The position numbers and the translations under genes are program-made. The notes below the pieces were generated by a model that saw only the letters and a list, made by a program, of their open reading frames with translations, was not told the origin of the DNA and made no database searches. Source: Hydractinia symbiolongicarpus (lineage: Eukaryota > Cnidaria > Hydrozoa > Anthoathecata > Hydractiniidae). Taken from it: a stretch of DNA of 64,000 nt. Below, piece after piece: positions 24,702-39,180 of this stretch; the first letter of the stretch is position 1; the number at the start of each line of letters is the position of its first letter. Location: the NCBI RefSeq assembly GCF_029227915.1, contig NC_079884.1, positions 17,114,001 through 17,178,000 of the forward strand, written 5' to 3'.

Positions 24702-25689
24702 TGCAATGGTAAACGAATTAGTCGTCATAGTCGAAAAAGAGTGGAAGGACTAGACCAATGGTAACCTCCGCAGTCACGTGGAACCACGTGATTTATGTGT
24801 AAGGCCTTTATTACGCGGTTAAAAGCCATGTTACAGTCTTTATAGACCTGTACGATTTGTTCACGAAGTGATAAGGTCATGGAGCATTGCAAAACGACTT
24901 GGGACGTCGTAGTCCATTGAGAGTGGAAGGACTAGACCAATGGTAACTTCCGCAGACACGTGAAACCACGTGACTTACGTCTAAGGCTCTTATCACGCGG
25001 TTAAAAGCCATGTTACAGTCTTTATGAACCTCTACGAGTACTTGACGGTGTTTTAAGGCAATGGAGCATTGCAAAACAACTTGGGACGTCGTAGCCCATT
25101 GACAGTGGAAGGACTACACCAATGGTAAAATCCGCAGACACGTGCAGTCACGTGAATTACATGTAAGGCCATTATTAGGCAGCAAAAGGTCATAAAACAT
25201 CCTTTAGAGATGGGTAAATGTAGTTGGCGGTTATATAACGCAATGGTGCAATGGAAAACGAATTGGGACGTCATAGTCGAGTAAGAGTGGAAGGACTAGA
25301 CCAATGGTTACGTCCGCAGACACGTGAAACCACGTGATTTACGTCTAAGGCCTTTATTACGCGGTTAAAAGCAATGTTACAGTCTTTATAGACCTGTACG
25401 AGTATTTAACGGTGTTATAAGGCCATGGACCATTTGAAAACGACCTGAGACGTCGGAGTCCATTGAGAGTGGAAGGACTAGACCAATGGTAACCTCTGCA
25501 GACACGTGGAACCACGTGATTTACGTGTAAAGCTTTTATTACGCGGTTAAAAGCCATATTACAGCTTTTATAGACCTGTACGAGTGTTTGACGGTGTTAT
25601 AACGCCATTGTGCAAAGGCAAAGGACTTGGGACGTCGTAGTCCATTGAGAGTGAAAGGACTACACCAATGGTTCCCTGCGCAGACACAT

Positions 25690-27150
25690 GCAGTCACGTG
25701 AATTACATGTAAGGCCATTATTAGGCAGCGAAAGGTCATAAAACATCCTTTAGAGACGGGTACATGTAGTTGACAGTTAAATAACGCCATGGTGCAATGG
25801 AAAACGATTTGGGACGTCATAGTCGAGTAAGAGTGCAAGGACTAGACCAATGGTTACCTCCGCAGACACGTGAAACCACGTGATTTACGTCTAAAGCTCT
25901 AATTACGCGGTTAAAAGCCATGTTACAGTCTTTATGAACCTGTACGAGTATTTGACGGTGTTATAAGGCCATGGAGCATTGTAAAAAACGACCTGAGACG
26001 TCGGAGTCCATTGAGAGTGGAAGGACTAGACCAATGGTAACCTGTGGAGACAGGTGAAACCACGTGATTTACGTGTAAGGATTTATTACGCAGTTAAAGG
26101 CCATGTCACAGTCTTTATAGACCTGTACGATTATTTCACGAAGTTAAAAGGCCATGGAGCAATGGAAAACGACTTGAACGTCGTAGTCCATTGAGAGTGG
26201 AAGGACTAGACCAATGGTAACTTCCGCAGACACGTGAAACCACGTAGATTACGTGTAAGGCCTTTATTACGCAGTTAAAAGACATATTACAGCCTTTATA
26301 GACCTGTACGAGTATTTCACGAAGTTATAAGGCCATGGTGCAATGGAAAACGACTTAAGACTTCGTAGTCCATTGAGGGTTAAACGACTAGACCAATGGT
26401 AAAATGTGGAGACAGGTGGAACCACGTGATTTATGTGTAAGGCCTTTATTACGCGGTTAAAAGCCATGTTACAGTTTTTATGAACCTGTACGAGTATTTG
26501 ACGGTGTTATAAGGCCATGGAGCATTGTAAAACGACCTGAGACGTCGGAGTCCATTGAGAGTGGAAGGTCTAGACCAATGGTAACCTGTGGAGACAGGTG
26601 GAACCACGTGATTTACGTGAAAGGCCTTTATTACGCAGTTAAAAGCCATGTTACAGTCTTTATAGTCCCGTACGAGTTTTTGACAGTGTTATAAGGGCAT
26701 GGAGCATTGGAAAACAACCTGAGTCATCATAGTCCTTTGAGAGTGGACGGACTAGACCAATGGTCACCTGTGGAGACAGGTGGAACAACGTGATTTACGT
26801 GTAAGGCCTTTATTAGGCAGTTAATAGCCATGTTACAGTCTTTATAGCCCTGAACATGTAGTTGACGGTGTTATGACGCCATGGTGTAATGGCAAACGAA
26901 TTAGGCGGTACAGTCGAATAAGAGTGAAAGGGCTAGACCAATGGTAACCTCCGCAGTCACGTGGAACCACGTAATTTATGTGTTTATTACGCTGTTAAGA
27001 GCCATGTTACAGTCTTTATGAACCTGTACGAGTATTTCACGAAGTTATAAGGCCATTGCAAAACGACTTAGTACGTCGTAGTCCATTGAGAGTGGAAGGA
27101 CTAGACCAATGGTAACCTCTGCAGACACGTGGAACCACGTGATTTACGTG
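25690..27150. repeat. Diverged copy of the 10.4-11.66 kb family
   Basis: The right part (about 26,650-27,150) matches 11,160-11,660 at an offset of 15,489 bp. It shares the small deletion in GTGTTTATTACGCTGTTAAG (11,491 and 26,980) and the GGCCATTGCAAAACGAC microdeletion. The left part matches the class B-G-F series of 10.4-11.1 kb. Confidence 0.75.
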
Positions 27151-27349
27151 TAAAGATTTTATTACGCGGAAAAGCCATGTTACAGTCTTTATGAACCTGT
27201 ACGAGTATTTGACGGTGTTATAAGGCCATGGAGCATTGTAAAAAACGACCTGAGACGTCGGAGTCCATTGAGAGTGGACGGACTAGACCAATGGTAACCT
27301 GTGGAGACAGGTGAAACCACGTGATTTACGTGTAAGGCCTTTTATAGGC

Positions 27350-28790
27350 AGTTAATAGCCATGTTACAGTCTTTATAGCCCTAAACATGTAGTTGACGGT
27401 GTTATAACGCCATGGTGTAATGGCAAACGAATTATGCGTTATAGTCGAATAAGAGTAAAAAGGCTAGACCAATGGTAACCTCCGCAGTCACGTGGAACCA
27501 CGTAATTTACGTGTAAGGCCTTTATTACGCGGTTAAAAGACATATTACTGCCTTTGTAGACCTGTACGAGTATTTCACGAAGTTATAAGGCCATGGAGCA
27601 ATGGAAAACGACTTGGGACGTCGTAGTCCATTGAGAGTGGAATGACTAGACCAATGGAAACTTCCGCAGACACGTGAAACCACGTGACTTACCTCTAAGG
27701 CTCTTATTACGCGGTTAAAAGCCATGTTACAGTCTTTATGAACCTCTACGAGTACTTGACGGTGTTTTAAGGCAATGGAGCATTGCAAAACAACTTTGGA
27801 CGTCGTAGCCCATTGAGAGTGGAAGGACTACACCAATGGTAACATCCGCAGACACGTGCAGTCACGTGAATTACATGTAAGGCGTTTATTAGGCAGCGAA
27901 AGGTCATAAAACAACATCTAGAGACGGGTACATGTAGTTGGCGATGTTATAACGCCATGGTGCAATGGCAAACGAATTAGTCGTCATAGTCGAATAAGAG
28001 TGGAAGGACTAGACCAATGGTAACCTCCGCAGTCACGTGGAACCACGTAATTTACGTGTAAGGCCTTTATTACGCGGTTAAAAGCCATATTACAGCCTTT
28101 ATAGACCTGTACGAGTATTTCACGAAGTTATAAGGCCATGGCGCAATGGAAAACGAATTCGGACGTCATCGTTGAGTAAGAGTGGAAGGACTACACCAAT
28201 GCTAACCTCCGCAGACACGTGAAGCCCCGTTATTTACGTCTAAGGCTCTTATTACGTGGTTAAAAGCCATGTTGCAGTCTTTATGAACCTCTACGAGTAC
28301 TTGACGGTGTTTTAAGGCCATGTAGAATTGCAAAACGACTTGGGACGTCGTAGTCCATTGAGAGTGGAAGGACTAGACCAATGGTAACCTCTGCAGACAC
28401 GTGAAACTACGTGATTTACGTCTAAGGCTCTTATTACGCGGTTAAAAGCCATGTTACAGTCTTTATGAACCTGTACGAGTATTTGACGGTGTTATAAGGC
28501 CATGGAGCATTGGAAAACAACCTGAGACGTAGAAGTCCATTGAGAGTGGAAGGTCTAGACCAATGGTAACCTGTGGACACAGTGGAACCACGTGATTTAC
28601 GTGTAAGGCCTTTATTAGGCAGTTAATAGCCATGTTACAGTCTTTATAGCCCTGAACATGTAGTTGACGGTGTTATAACGCCATGGTGTAATGGCAAACG
28701 AATTAGGCGTTATAGTCGAATAAGAGTAAAAGGGCTAGACCAATGGTAACTTCTGCAGTCACGTGGAACCACGTAATTTACGTGTAAGGC
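27350..28790. repeat. Older third copy of part of the 3,270-bp unit
   Basis: This matches about 14,100-15,540 at an offset of 13,250 to 13,254 bp and shares the unusual GTAACCTGTGGACACAGTGG form (15,312 and 28,566). It differs from those copies by many more substitutions than they differ from each other, so it branched off earlier. Confidence 0.78.
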
Positions 28791-29499
28791 CTTTATTACG
28801 CGGTTAAAAGCCATTTTACAGATTTTATAGACCTGTACGAGTATTTCACGAAGTTATAAGACCATGGCGCAATGGAAAACGAATTGGGACGTCGTAGTCC
28901 ATTGAGAGTGGAAGGACTAGACCAATGGTAAAATCCGCAGACATGTGCAGTCATGTGAATTACATGTAAGGCCATTATTAGGCAGCGAAAGGTCATAAAA
29001 CATCCTTTAGAGACGGGTAAATGTAGTTGGCGGTTATATAACGCCATGGTGAAATGGAAAACGAATTGGGACGTCATAGTCGAGTAAGAGTGGAAGGACT
29101 AGACCAATGGTTACGTCCGCAGACACGTGAAACCACGTGATTTACGTGTAAGGCCTTTATTACGCAGTTATAAGCCATATTACGGTTTTTATAGTCCCGT
29201 ACGAGTTTTTGACAGTGTTATAAGGGCATGGAGCATTTGAAAACAACCTGAGTCATTATAGTCCTTTGAGAGTGGACGGACTAGACCAATGGTAACATGT
29301 GGAGACAGGTGAAACAACGTGATTTACGTGTAAGGCCTTTATTAGGCAGTTAATAGCCATGTTACAGTCTTTATAGCCCTAAACATGTAGTTGAAGTTGT
29401 TATAACGCCATCGTGTAATGGCAAACGAATTATGCGTTATAGTCGATTAAGAGTAAAAAGGCTAGACCAATGGTAACCTCCGCAGTCACGTGGAACCAC

Positions 29500-32130
29500 G
29501 TAATTTACGTGTAAGGCCTTTATTACGCGGTTAAAAGACATATTACAGCCTTTATAGACCTGTACGAGTATTTCACGAAGTTATAAGGCCATGGTGCAAT
29601 GGAAAACGACTTAAGACCTCGTAGTCCATTGAGGGTTAAACGACTAGACCAATGGTAAAATGTGGAGACAGGTGGAACCACGTGATTTATGTGTAAGGCC
29701 TTTATTACGCGGTTAAAAGCCATGTTACAGTCTTTATAGAGCTGTACGATTATTTCACGAAGTTATAAGGCCATGTAGCATTGCAAAATGACTTGGGACG
29801 TCGTAGTCCATTGAGAGTGGAAGGACTAGACCAATGGTAACCTCCGCAGTCACGTGGAACCACGTAATTTACGTGTAAGGCCTTTATTACGCGGTTAAAA
29901 GCCATATTACAGCCTTTATAGACCTGTACGAGTATTTCACGAAGTTATAAGGCCATGGAGCAATGGAAAACGACTTGGGACGTCGTAGTCCATTGAGAGT
30001 GGAAGGACTAGACCAATGGTAAACTCCGCAGTCACGTGGAACCACGTAATTTACGTGTAAGGCCTTTATTACGCAGTTAAAGGCCATGTCACAGTCTTTA
30101 TAGACCTGTACGATTATTTCACGAAGTTATAAGGCCATGTAGCATTGCAAAATGACTTGGGACGTCGTAATCCATTGAGAGTGGAAGGACTAGACCAATG
30201 GTAAACTCCGCAGTCACGTGGAACCACGTAATTTACGTGTAAGGCCTTTATTACGCAGTTAAAAGACATATTACAGCCTTTATAGACCTGTACGAGTATT
30301 TCACGAAGTTATAAGGCCATGGTGCAATGGAAAACGACTTAAGACCTCGTAGTCCATTGAGGGTTAAACGACTAGACCAATGGTAAAATGTGGAGACAGG
30401 TGGAACCACGTGATTTATGTGTAAGGCCTTTATTACGCAGTTAAAAGCCATGTTACAGTCTTTATAGTCCCGTACGAGGTAGTTGACGGTGTCATAACGC
30501 CATGGTGTAATGGCAAACGAATTAGGCGGTATAGTCGAATAAGAGTGAAAGGGCTAGACCAATGGTAACCTCCGCAGTCACGTGGAACCACGTAATTTAC
30601 GTGTAAGGCCTTTATTACGCGGTTAAAAGCCATGTTACAGTCTTTATAGACCTGTACGATTAGTTCACGAAGTGATAAGGTCATGGAGCATTGCAAAACG
30701 ACTTGGGACGTCGTAGTCCATTGAGAGTGGAAGGACTAGACCAATGGTAAACTCCGCAGTCACGTGGAACCACGTATTATACGTGTAAGGCCTTTATTAC
30801 GCAGTTAAAAGACATATTACAGCCTTTATAGACCTGTACGAGTATTTCACGAAGTTATAAGGCCATGGTGCAATGGAAAACGACTTAAGACCTCGTAGTC
30901 CATTGAGGGTTAAACGACTAGACCAATGGTAAAATGTGGAGACAGGTGGAACCACGTGATTTATGTGTAAGGCCTTTATTACGCAGTTAAAAGCCATGTT
31001 ACAGTCTTTATAGTCCCGTACGAGTTTTTGACAGTGTTATAAGGGCATGGAGCATTTGAAAACAACCTGAGTCATTATAGTCCTTTGAGAGTGGACGGAC
31101 TAGACCAATGGTAACATGTGGAGACACGTGGAACAACGTGATTTACGTGTAAGGCCTTTATTAGGCAGTTAATAGCCATGTTACAGTCTTTATAGCCCTA
31201 AACATGTAGTTGACGGTGTTATAACGCCATGGTGTAATGGCAAACGAATTATGCGTTATAGTCGAATAAGAGTAAAAAGGCTAGACCAATGGTAACCTCC
31301 GCAGTCACGTGGGACCACGTAATTTACGTGTAAGGCCTTTATTACGCAGTTAAAGGCCATGTCACAGTCTTTATAGACCTGTACGATTATTTCACGAAGT
31401 TATAAGGCCATGTAGCATTGCAAAATGACTTGGGACGTCGTAATCCATTGAGAGGGGAAGGACTAGACCAATGGTAAACTCCGCAGTCACGTGGAACCAC
31501 GTAATTTACGTGTAAGGCCTTTATTACGCAGTTAAAAGACATATTACAGCCTTTATAGACCTGTACGAGTATTTCACGAAGTTATAAGGCCATGGAGCAA
31601 TGGAAAACGACTTGGGACGTCGTAGTCCATTGAGAGTGGAAGGACTAGACCAATGGTAAACTCCGCAGTCACGTGGAACCACGTAACTTACGTGTAAGGC
31701 CTTTATTACGCAGTTAAAGGCCATGTCACAGTCTTTATAGACCTGTACGATTATTTCACGAAGTTATAAGGCCATGTAGCATTGCAAAATGACTTGGGAC
31801 GTCGTAATCCATTGAGAGTGGAAGGACTAGACCAATGGTAAACTCCGCAGTCACGTGGAACCACGTAATTTACGTGTAAGGCCTTTATTACGCAGTTAAA
31901 AGACATATTACAGCCTTTATAGACTTGTACGAGTATTTCACGAAGTTATAAGGCCATGGTGCAATGGAAAACGACTTAAGACCTCGTAGTCCATTGAGGG
32001 TTAAACGACTAGACCAATGGTAAAATGTGGAGACAGGTGGAACCACGTGATTTACGTGCAATGCCTTTATTACGCGGTTAAAAGCCATGTTACAGTCTTT
32101 ACAGACCTGTACGATTAGTTCACGACGTGA
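29500..32130. repeat. Dimer/trimer block rich in class F
   Basis: Similar segments recur at 364 bp (for example GCAGTTAAAGGCCATGTCAC at about 31,347 and 31,711) and at 546 bp (30,251 and 30,797 regions). This is the only block where a two-monomer rhythm dominates. Many monomers carry AAAATGACTTGGGACGTCG, which is rare elsewhere. Confidence 0.8.
31952..32041 (+). repeat. Exemplar of variant class F monomer segment
   Basis: Class F is marked by ACGACTTAAGACCTCGTAG, CATTGAGGGTTAAACGAC and GGTAAAATGTGGAGACAGG, followed by GTGATTTATGTGTAAGG. It is dense in the 29.5-32.1 kb block and scattered elsewhere. A sister form with GACTTGAGACCTCG and GGTTAAAGGAC occurs from about 33.9 kb rightward. Confidence 0.85.
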
Positions 32131-33539
32131 TAAGGTCATGGAGCATTGCAAAACGACTTGGGACGTCGTAGTCCATTGAGAGTGGAAGGACTAGACCAAT
32201 GGTAACTTCCGCAGACACGTGAAACCACGTGACTTACGTCTAAGGCTCTTATCACGCGGTTAAAAGCCATGTTACAGTCTTTATGAACCTCTACGAGTAC
32301 TTGACGGTGTTTTAAGGCAATGGAGCATTGCAAAACAACTTGGGACGTCGTAGCCCATTGACAGTGGAAGGACTACACCAATGGTAAAATCCGCAGACAC
32401 GTGCAGTCACGTGAATTACATGTAAGGCCATTATTAGGCAGCGAAAGGTCATAAAACATCCTTTAGAGACGGGTAAATGTAGTTGGCGGTTATATAACGC
32501 CATGGTGCAATGGAAAACGAATTGGGACGTCATAGTCGAGTAAGAGTGGAAGGACTAGACCAAGGGTTACGTCCGCAGACACGTGAAACCACGTGATTTA
32601 CGTCTAAGGCCTTTATTACGCGGTTAAAAGCAATGGTACACTCTTTACAGACCTGTACGAGTATTTAACGGTGTTATAAGGCCATGGAGCATTTGAAAAC
32701 GACCTGAGACGTCGGAGTCCATTGAGAGTGGAAGGACTAGACCAATGGTAACCTGTGGAGACAGGTGGAACCACGTGATTTACGTGCAAGGCCTTTATTA
32801 CGCAGTTAAAAGCCATATTACAGTGTTTATAGTCCCGTACGAGTTTTTGACAGTGTTATAAGGGCATGGAGCATTTGAAAACAACCTGAGTCATCATAGT
32901 CCTTTGAGAGTGGACGGACTAGACCAATGGTAACATGTGGAGACAGGTGGAACAACGTGATTTACGTGTAAGGCCTTTATTAGGCAGTTAATAGCCATGT
33001 TACAGTCTTTATAGTCCCGTACGAGTTTTTGAGAGTGTTATAAGGGCATGGAGCATTGGAAAACAACCTGAGTCATCATAGTCCTTTGAGAGTGGACGGA
33101 CTAGACCAATGGTAACCTGTGGAGACAGGTGAAACCACGTGATTTACGTGTAAGGCCTTTATTACGCAGTTAAAGGCCATGTTACAGTCTTTATAGACCT
33201 GTACAATTATTTCACGAAGTTATAAGGCCATGTAGCATTGCAAAACGACTTGGAACGTCGTAGTCCATTGAGAGCGGAAGGACTAGACCAATGGTAACCT
33301 CCGCAGACACGTGAAACCACGTGATTTACGTCTAAGGCTCTTATTACGCAGTTAAAAGCCATGTTACAGTCTTTATGAACCTGTACGAGTATTTGACGGT
33401 GTTATAAGGCCATGGAGCATTGGAAAACGACCTGAGACGTTGGAGTCCAATGAGAGTGGAAGGTCTAGACCAATGGTAACCTGTGGAGACAGGTGGAACC
33501 ACGTGATTTACGTGTAAGGCCGTTATTACGCAGTTAAAA

Positions 33540-35176
33540 GCCATGTTACAGTCTTTATAGTCCCGTACGAGTTTTTGAGAGTGTTATAAGGGCATGGAGC
33601 ATTGGAAAACAACCTGAGTCATCATAGTCCTTTGAGAGTGGACGGACTAGACCAATGGTAACCTGTGGAGACAGGTGGAACAACGTCATTTACGTGTAAG
33701 GCCTTTATTAGGCAGTCAATAGCCATGTTACAGTCTTTATAGCCCTGAACATGTAGTTGACGGTGTTATAACGCCATGGTGTAATGGCAAACGAATTAGG
33801 CGGTATAGTCGAATAAGAGTGAAAGGGCTAGACCAATGGTAACCTCCGCAGTCACGTGGAACCATGTAATTTACGTGTAAGGCCTTTATTACGCGGTTAA
33901 AAGACATAATACAGCCTTTATAGACCTGTACGAGTATTTCACGAAGTTATGAGGCCATGGGGCAATGGAAAACGACTTGAGACCTCGTAGTCCATTGAGG
34001 GTTAAAGGACTAGACCAATGGTAAAATGTGGAGACTGGTGGAACTACGTGATTTATGTGTAAGGCCTTTATTACGCGTTTAAAAGCCTTGTTACAGTCTT
34101 TATAGACCTGTACGATTAGTTCACAAAGTTATAAGGTCATGGAGCATTGCAAAACGATTTGGGACGTCGTAGTCCATTGAGAGTGGAAGGACTAGACCAA
34201 TGGTAACTTCCGCAGACACGTGAAACCACGTGACTTACGTCTAAGGCTCTTATTACGCGGTTAAAAGCCATGTTACAGCTTTTGTAGACCTGTACAAGTA
34301 TTTCACGAAGTTATAAGGCCATGGCGCAATGGAAAACGAATTGGGACGTCATCGTTGAGTAAGAGTGGAAGGACTAGACCAATGCTAACCTCCGCAGACA
34401 CGTGAAGCCCCGTTATTTACGTCTAAGGCTCTTATTGCGCGGTTAAAAACCATATTACAGCCTTTATAGACCTGTACGAGTATTTCACGAAGTTATAAGG
34501 CCATGGAGCAATGGAAAACGACTTGGGACGTCGTAGTCCATTGAGAGTGGAAGGACTAGACCAATGGCAACTTCCGCAGACACGTGAAACAACGTGATTT
34601 ACGTCTAAGGCTCTTATTACGCGGTTAAAAGCCATGTTACAGTCTTTATGAACCTCTACGAGTACTTGACGGTGTTTTAAGGCAATGGAGCATTGCAAAA
34701 CGACTTGGGACGTCGTAGCCCATTGAGAGTGGAAGGACTACACCAATGGTAAAATCCGCAGACACGTGCAGTCACGTGAATAACATGTAAGGCCATTATT
34801 AGGCAGCGAAAGGTCATAAAACATCCTTTAGAGACAGGTACATGTAGTTGGCGGTTATATAACGCCATGGTGCAATGGAAAACGACTTGGGACGTCGTAG
34901 TCCATTGAGGGTTAAAGGACTAGACCAATGGTAAAATGTGGAGACTGGTGGAACCACGTGATTTATGTGTAAGGCCTTTATTACGCGGTTAAAAGCCATG
35001 TTACAGTCTTTTTAGACCTGTACGAATATTTCACGAAGTTATAAGGCCATGGAGCATTGCAAAACGACTTGGGATGTCATCGTTGAGTAAGAGTGGAAGG
35101 ACTAGACCAATGGTTACCTCGGCAGACACGTGAAACCACGTGATTTACGTCTAAGGCTCTTATTACGCCGTTAAAA
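33540..35176. repeat. 1,637-bp (9-monomer) tandem duplication, copy 1
   Basis: This is followed at once by a copy at a constant offset of 1,637 bp. Shared rare variants include GGAACAACGTCATTTACG, GCAGTCAATAGCC and TTACGCGTTTAAAAGCCTTG. Scattered single-base differences (for example GAGACTGGTGG against GAGACAGGTGG near 34,034 and 35,671) make this pair older than the 3,270-bp pair. Confidence 0.88.
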
Positions 35177-36830
35177 GCCATGTTACAGTCTTTATAGTCC
35201 CGTACGAGTTTTTGACGGTGTTATAAGGCCATGGAGCATTGGAAAACAACCTGAGTCATCATAGTCCTTTGAGAGTGGACGGACTAGACCAATGGTAACC
35301 TGTGGAGACAGGTGGAACAACGTCATTTACGTGTAAGGCCTTTATTAGGCAGTCAATAGCCATGTTACAGTCTTTATAGCCCTGAACATGTAGTTGACGG
35401 TGTTATAACGCCATGGTGTAATGGCAAACGAATTAGGCGGTATAGTCGAATAAGAGTGAAAGGGCTAGACCAATGGTAACCTCTGCAGTCACGTGGAACC
35501 ATGTAATTTACGTGTAAGGCCTTTATTACGCGGTTAAAAGACATAATACAGCCTTTATAGACCTGTACGAGTATTTCACGAAGTTATGAGGCCATGGGGC
35601 AATGGAAAACGACTTGAGACCTCGTAGTCCATTGAGGGTTAAAGGACTAGACCAAAGGTAAAATGTGGAGACAGGTGGAACTACGTGATTTATGTGTAAG
35701 GTCTTTATTACGCGTTTAAAAGCCTTGTTACAGTCTTTATAGACCTGTACGATTAGTTCACAAAGTTATAATGTCATGGAGCATTGCAAAACGATTTGGG
35801 ACGTCGTAGTCCATTGAGAGTGGAAGGACTAGACCAATGGTAACTTCCGCAGACACGTGAAACCACGTGACTTACGTCTAAGGCTCTTATTACGCGGTTA
35901 AAAGCCATGTTACAGCTTTTGTAGACCTGTACAAGTATTTCACGAAGTTATAAGGCCATGGCGCAATGGAAAACGAATTGGGACGTCATCGTTGAGTAAG
36001 AGTGGAAGGACTAGACCAATGTTAACCTCCGCAGACACGTGAAGCCCCGTTATTTACGTCTAAGGCTCTTATTGCGCGGTTAAAAACCATATTACAGCCT
36101 TTATAGACCTGTACGAGTATTTCACGAAGTTATAAGGCCATGGAGCAATGGAAAACGACTTGGGACGTCGTAGTCCATTGAGAGTGGAAGGACTAGACCA
36201 ATGGCAACTTCCGCAGACACGTGAAACAACGTGATTTACGTCTAAGGCTCTTATTACGCGGTTAAAAGCCATGTTACAGTCTTTATGAACCTCTACGAGT
36301 ACTTGACGGTGTTTTAAGGCAATGGAGCATTGCAAAACGACTTGGGACGTCGTAGCCCATTGAGAGTGGAAGGACTACACCAATGGTAAAATCCGCAGAC
36401 ACGTGCAGTCACGTGAATTACATGTAAGGCCATTATTAGGCAGCGAAAGGTCATAAAACATCCTTTAGAGACAGGTACATGTAGTTGGCGGTTATATAAC
36501 GCCATGGTGCAATGGAAAACGACTTGGGACGTCGTAGTCCATTGAGGGTTAAAGGACTAGACCATTGGTAAAATGTGGAGACTGGTGGAACAACGTGATT
36601 TATGTGTAAGGCCTTTATTACGCGGTTAAAAGCCATGTTACAGTCTTTTTAGACCTGTACGAATATTTCACGAAGTTATAAGGCCATGGAGCATTGCAAA
36701 ACGACTTGGGATGTCATCGTTGAGTAAGAGTGGAAGGACTAGACCAATGGTTACCTCGGCAGACACGTGAAACCACGTGATTTACGTCTAAGGCTCTTAT
36801 TACGCCGTTAAAAGCCATGTTACAGTCTTT
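35177..36830. repeat. 1,637-bp (9-monomer) tandem duplication, copy 2
   Basis: This is the second copy. It ends near 36,830, where the class D form TATAGTCCCG of copy 1 gives way to TATGAACCTG. A related stretch at 57.5-58.7 kb has only one copy of this unit. Confidence 0.87.
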
Positions 36831-38449
36831 ATGAACCTGTACGAGTATTTGACGGTGTTATAAGGCCATGGAGCATTGTAAAAAACAACCTGAGACGTCG
36901 GAGTCCATTGAGAGTGGAAGGACTAGACCAATGGTAACCTGTGGAGACAGGTGAAACCACGTGATTTACGTGTAAGGCCTTTATTACGCAGTTAAAGGCC
37001 ATGTTACAGTCTTTATAGACCTGTACAATTATTTCACGAAGTTATAAGGCCATGTAGCATTGCAAAACGACTTGGAACGTCGTAGTCCATTGAGAGCGGA
37101 AGGACTAGACCAATGGTAACCTCCGCAGACACGTGAAACCACGTAATTTACGTGTAAGGCTTTTATTACGCGGTTAAAAGACATATTACAGCCTTTATAG
37201 ACCTGTACGAGTATTTCACGACGTTATAAGGCCATGGAGCAATGGAAAACGACTTGAGACCTCGTAGTCCATTGAGGGTTAAAGGACTAGACCAATGGTA
37301 AAATGCGGAGACAGGTGGAACCACGTGATTTATGTGTAAGGCCTTTATTACGCGGGTAAAAGCCATGTTACAGTCTTTATAGACCTGTACGATTATTTCA
37401 CGAAGTTATAAGGGCATGGAGCATTGCAAAACGACTTAGGACGTCATCGTTGAGTAAGAGTGGAAGGACTAGACCAATGGTAACCTCCGCAGACACGTGA
37501 AACCACGTGATATACGTCTAAGGCTCTTATTACGCGGTTAAAGGCCATGTTACAGCCTTTATGAACCTCTACGAGTATTTGACGGTGTTATAAGGCCATG
37601 GAGCATTGGAAAACGACCTGAGACGTCGGAGTCCATTGAGAGTGGAAGGTTTAGACCAATGGTAAGCTGTGCAGACAGGTGGAACCACGTGATTTACGTG
37701 TAAGGCCTTTATTACGCAGTTAAAAGCCATGTTACAGTCTTTATAGTCCCGTACGAGTTTTTGACAGTGTTATAATGGCATGGAGCATTGGAAAACAACC
37801 TGAGTCATCATAGTCCTTTGAGAGTGGACGGACTAGACCAATGGTAACATGTGGAGACAGGTGGAACAACGTGATTTACGTGTAAGGCCTTTATTAGGCA
37901 GTTAATAGCCATGTTACAGTCTTTATAGCCCTGAACATGTAGTTGACGGTGTTATAGCGCCATGGTGTAATGGCAAACGAATTAGGCGTTATAGTCGAAT
38001 AAGAGTAAAAAGGCTAGACCAATGGTAACCTCCGCAGTCACGTGGGACCACGTAATTTACGTGTAAGGCCTTTATTACGCGGTTAAAAGACATAATACAG
38101 CCTTTATAGACCTGTACGAGTATTTCACGAAGTTATGAGGCCATGGGGCAATGGAAAACGACTTGAGACCTCGTAGTCCATTGAGGGTTAAAGGACTAGA
38201 CCAATGGTAAAATGTGGAGACAGGTGGAACTACGTGATTTATGTGTAAGGCCTTTATTACGCGTTTAAAAGCCATGTTACAGTCTTTATAGACCTGTACG
38301 ATTAGTTCACAAAGTTATAAGGTCATGGAGCATTGCAAAACGACTTGGGACGTCGTAGTCCATTGAGAGTGGAAGGACTAGACCAATGGTAACTTCCGCA
38401 GACACGTGAAACCACGTGACTTACGTCTAAGGCTCTTATTACGCGGTTA

Positions 38450-39180
38450 AAAGTCATGTTACAGCTTTTGTAGACCTGTACGAGTATTTCACGAAGTTAT
38501 AAGGCCATGGCGCAATGGAAAACGAATTGGGACGTCATCGTTGAGTAAGAGTGGAAGGACAAGACCAATGCTAACCTCCGCAGACACGTGAAGCCCCGTT
38601 ATTTACGTCTAAGGCTCTTATTGCGCGGTTAAAAACCATATTACAGCCTTTATAGACCTGTACGAGTATTTCACGAAGATATAAGGCCATGGAGCAATGG
38701 AAAACGACTTGGGACGTCGTAGTCCATTGAGAGTGGAAAGACTAGACCAATGGCAACTTCCGCAGACACGTGAAACAACGTGATTTACGTCTAAGGCTCT
38801 TATTACGCGGTTAAAAGGCATGTTACAGTCTTTATGAACCTCTACGAGTACTTGACGGTGTTTTAAGGCAATGGAGCATTGCAAAACGACTTGGGACGTC
38901 GTAGCCCATTGAGAGTGGAAGGACTACACCAATGGTAAAATCCGCAGACACGTGCAGTCACGTGAAATACATGTAAGGCCATTATTAGGCAGCGAAAGGT
39001 CATAAAACATCCTTTAGAGACGGGTACATGTAGTTGGCGGTTATATTACGCCGTGGTGCAATGGAAAACGAATTGGGACGTCATAGTCGAGTGAGAGTTG
39101 AAGGACTAGACCAATGGTAACCTCCGCAGACACGTGAAACCACGTGATTTACGTGTAAGGCCTTTATTACGCAGTTAAAG
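38450..39180. repeat. Block repeated at 1,639-bp spacing, copy 1
   Basis: This is matched by about 40,089-40,820 at an offset of 1,639 bp, nine monomers plus one base. The copies share GCTTTTGTAGACCTG, TTATTGCGCGGTTAAAAACC and TTAAAAGGCATG. The next part (39.48-40.05 kb) is repeated at 1,457 bp, so two unequal exchanges of different size overlap here. Confidence 0.8.
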
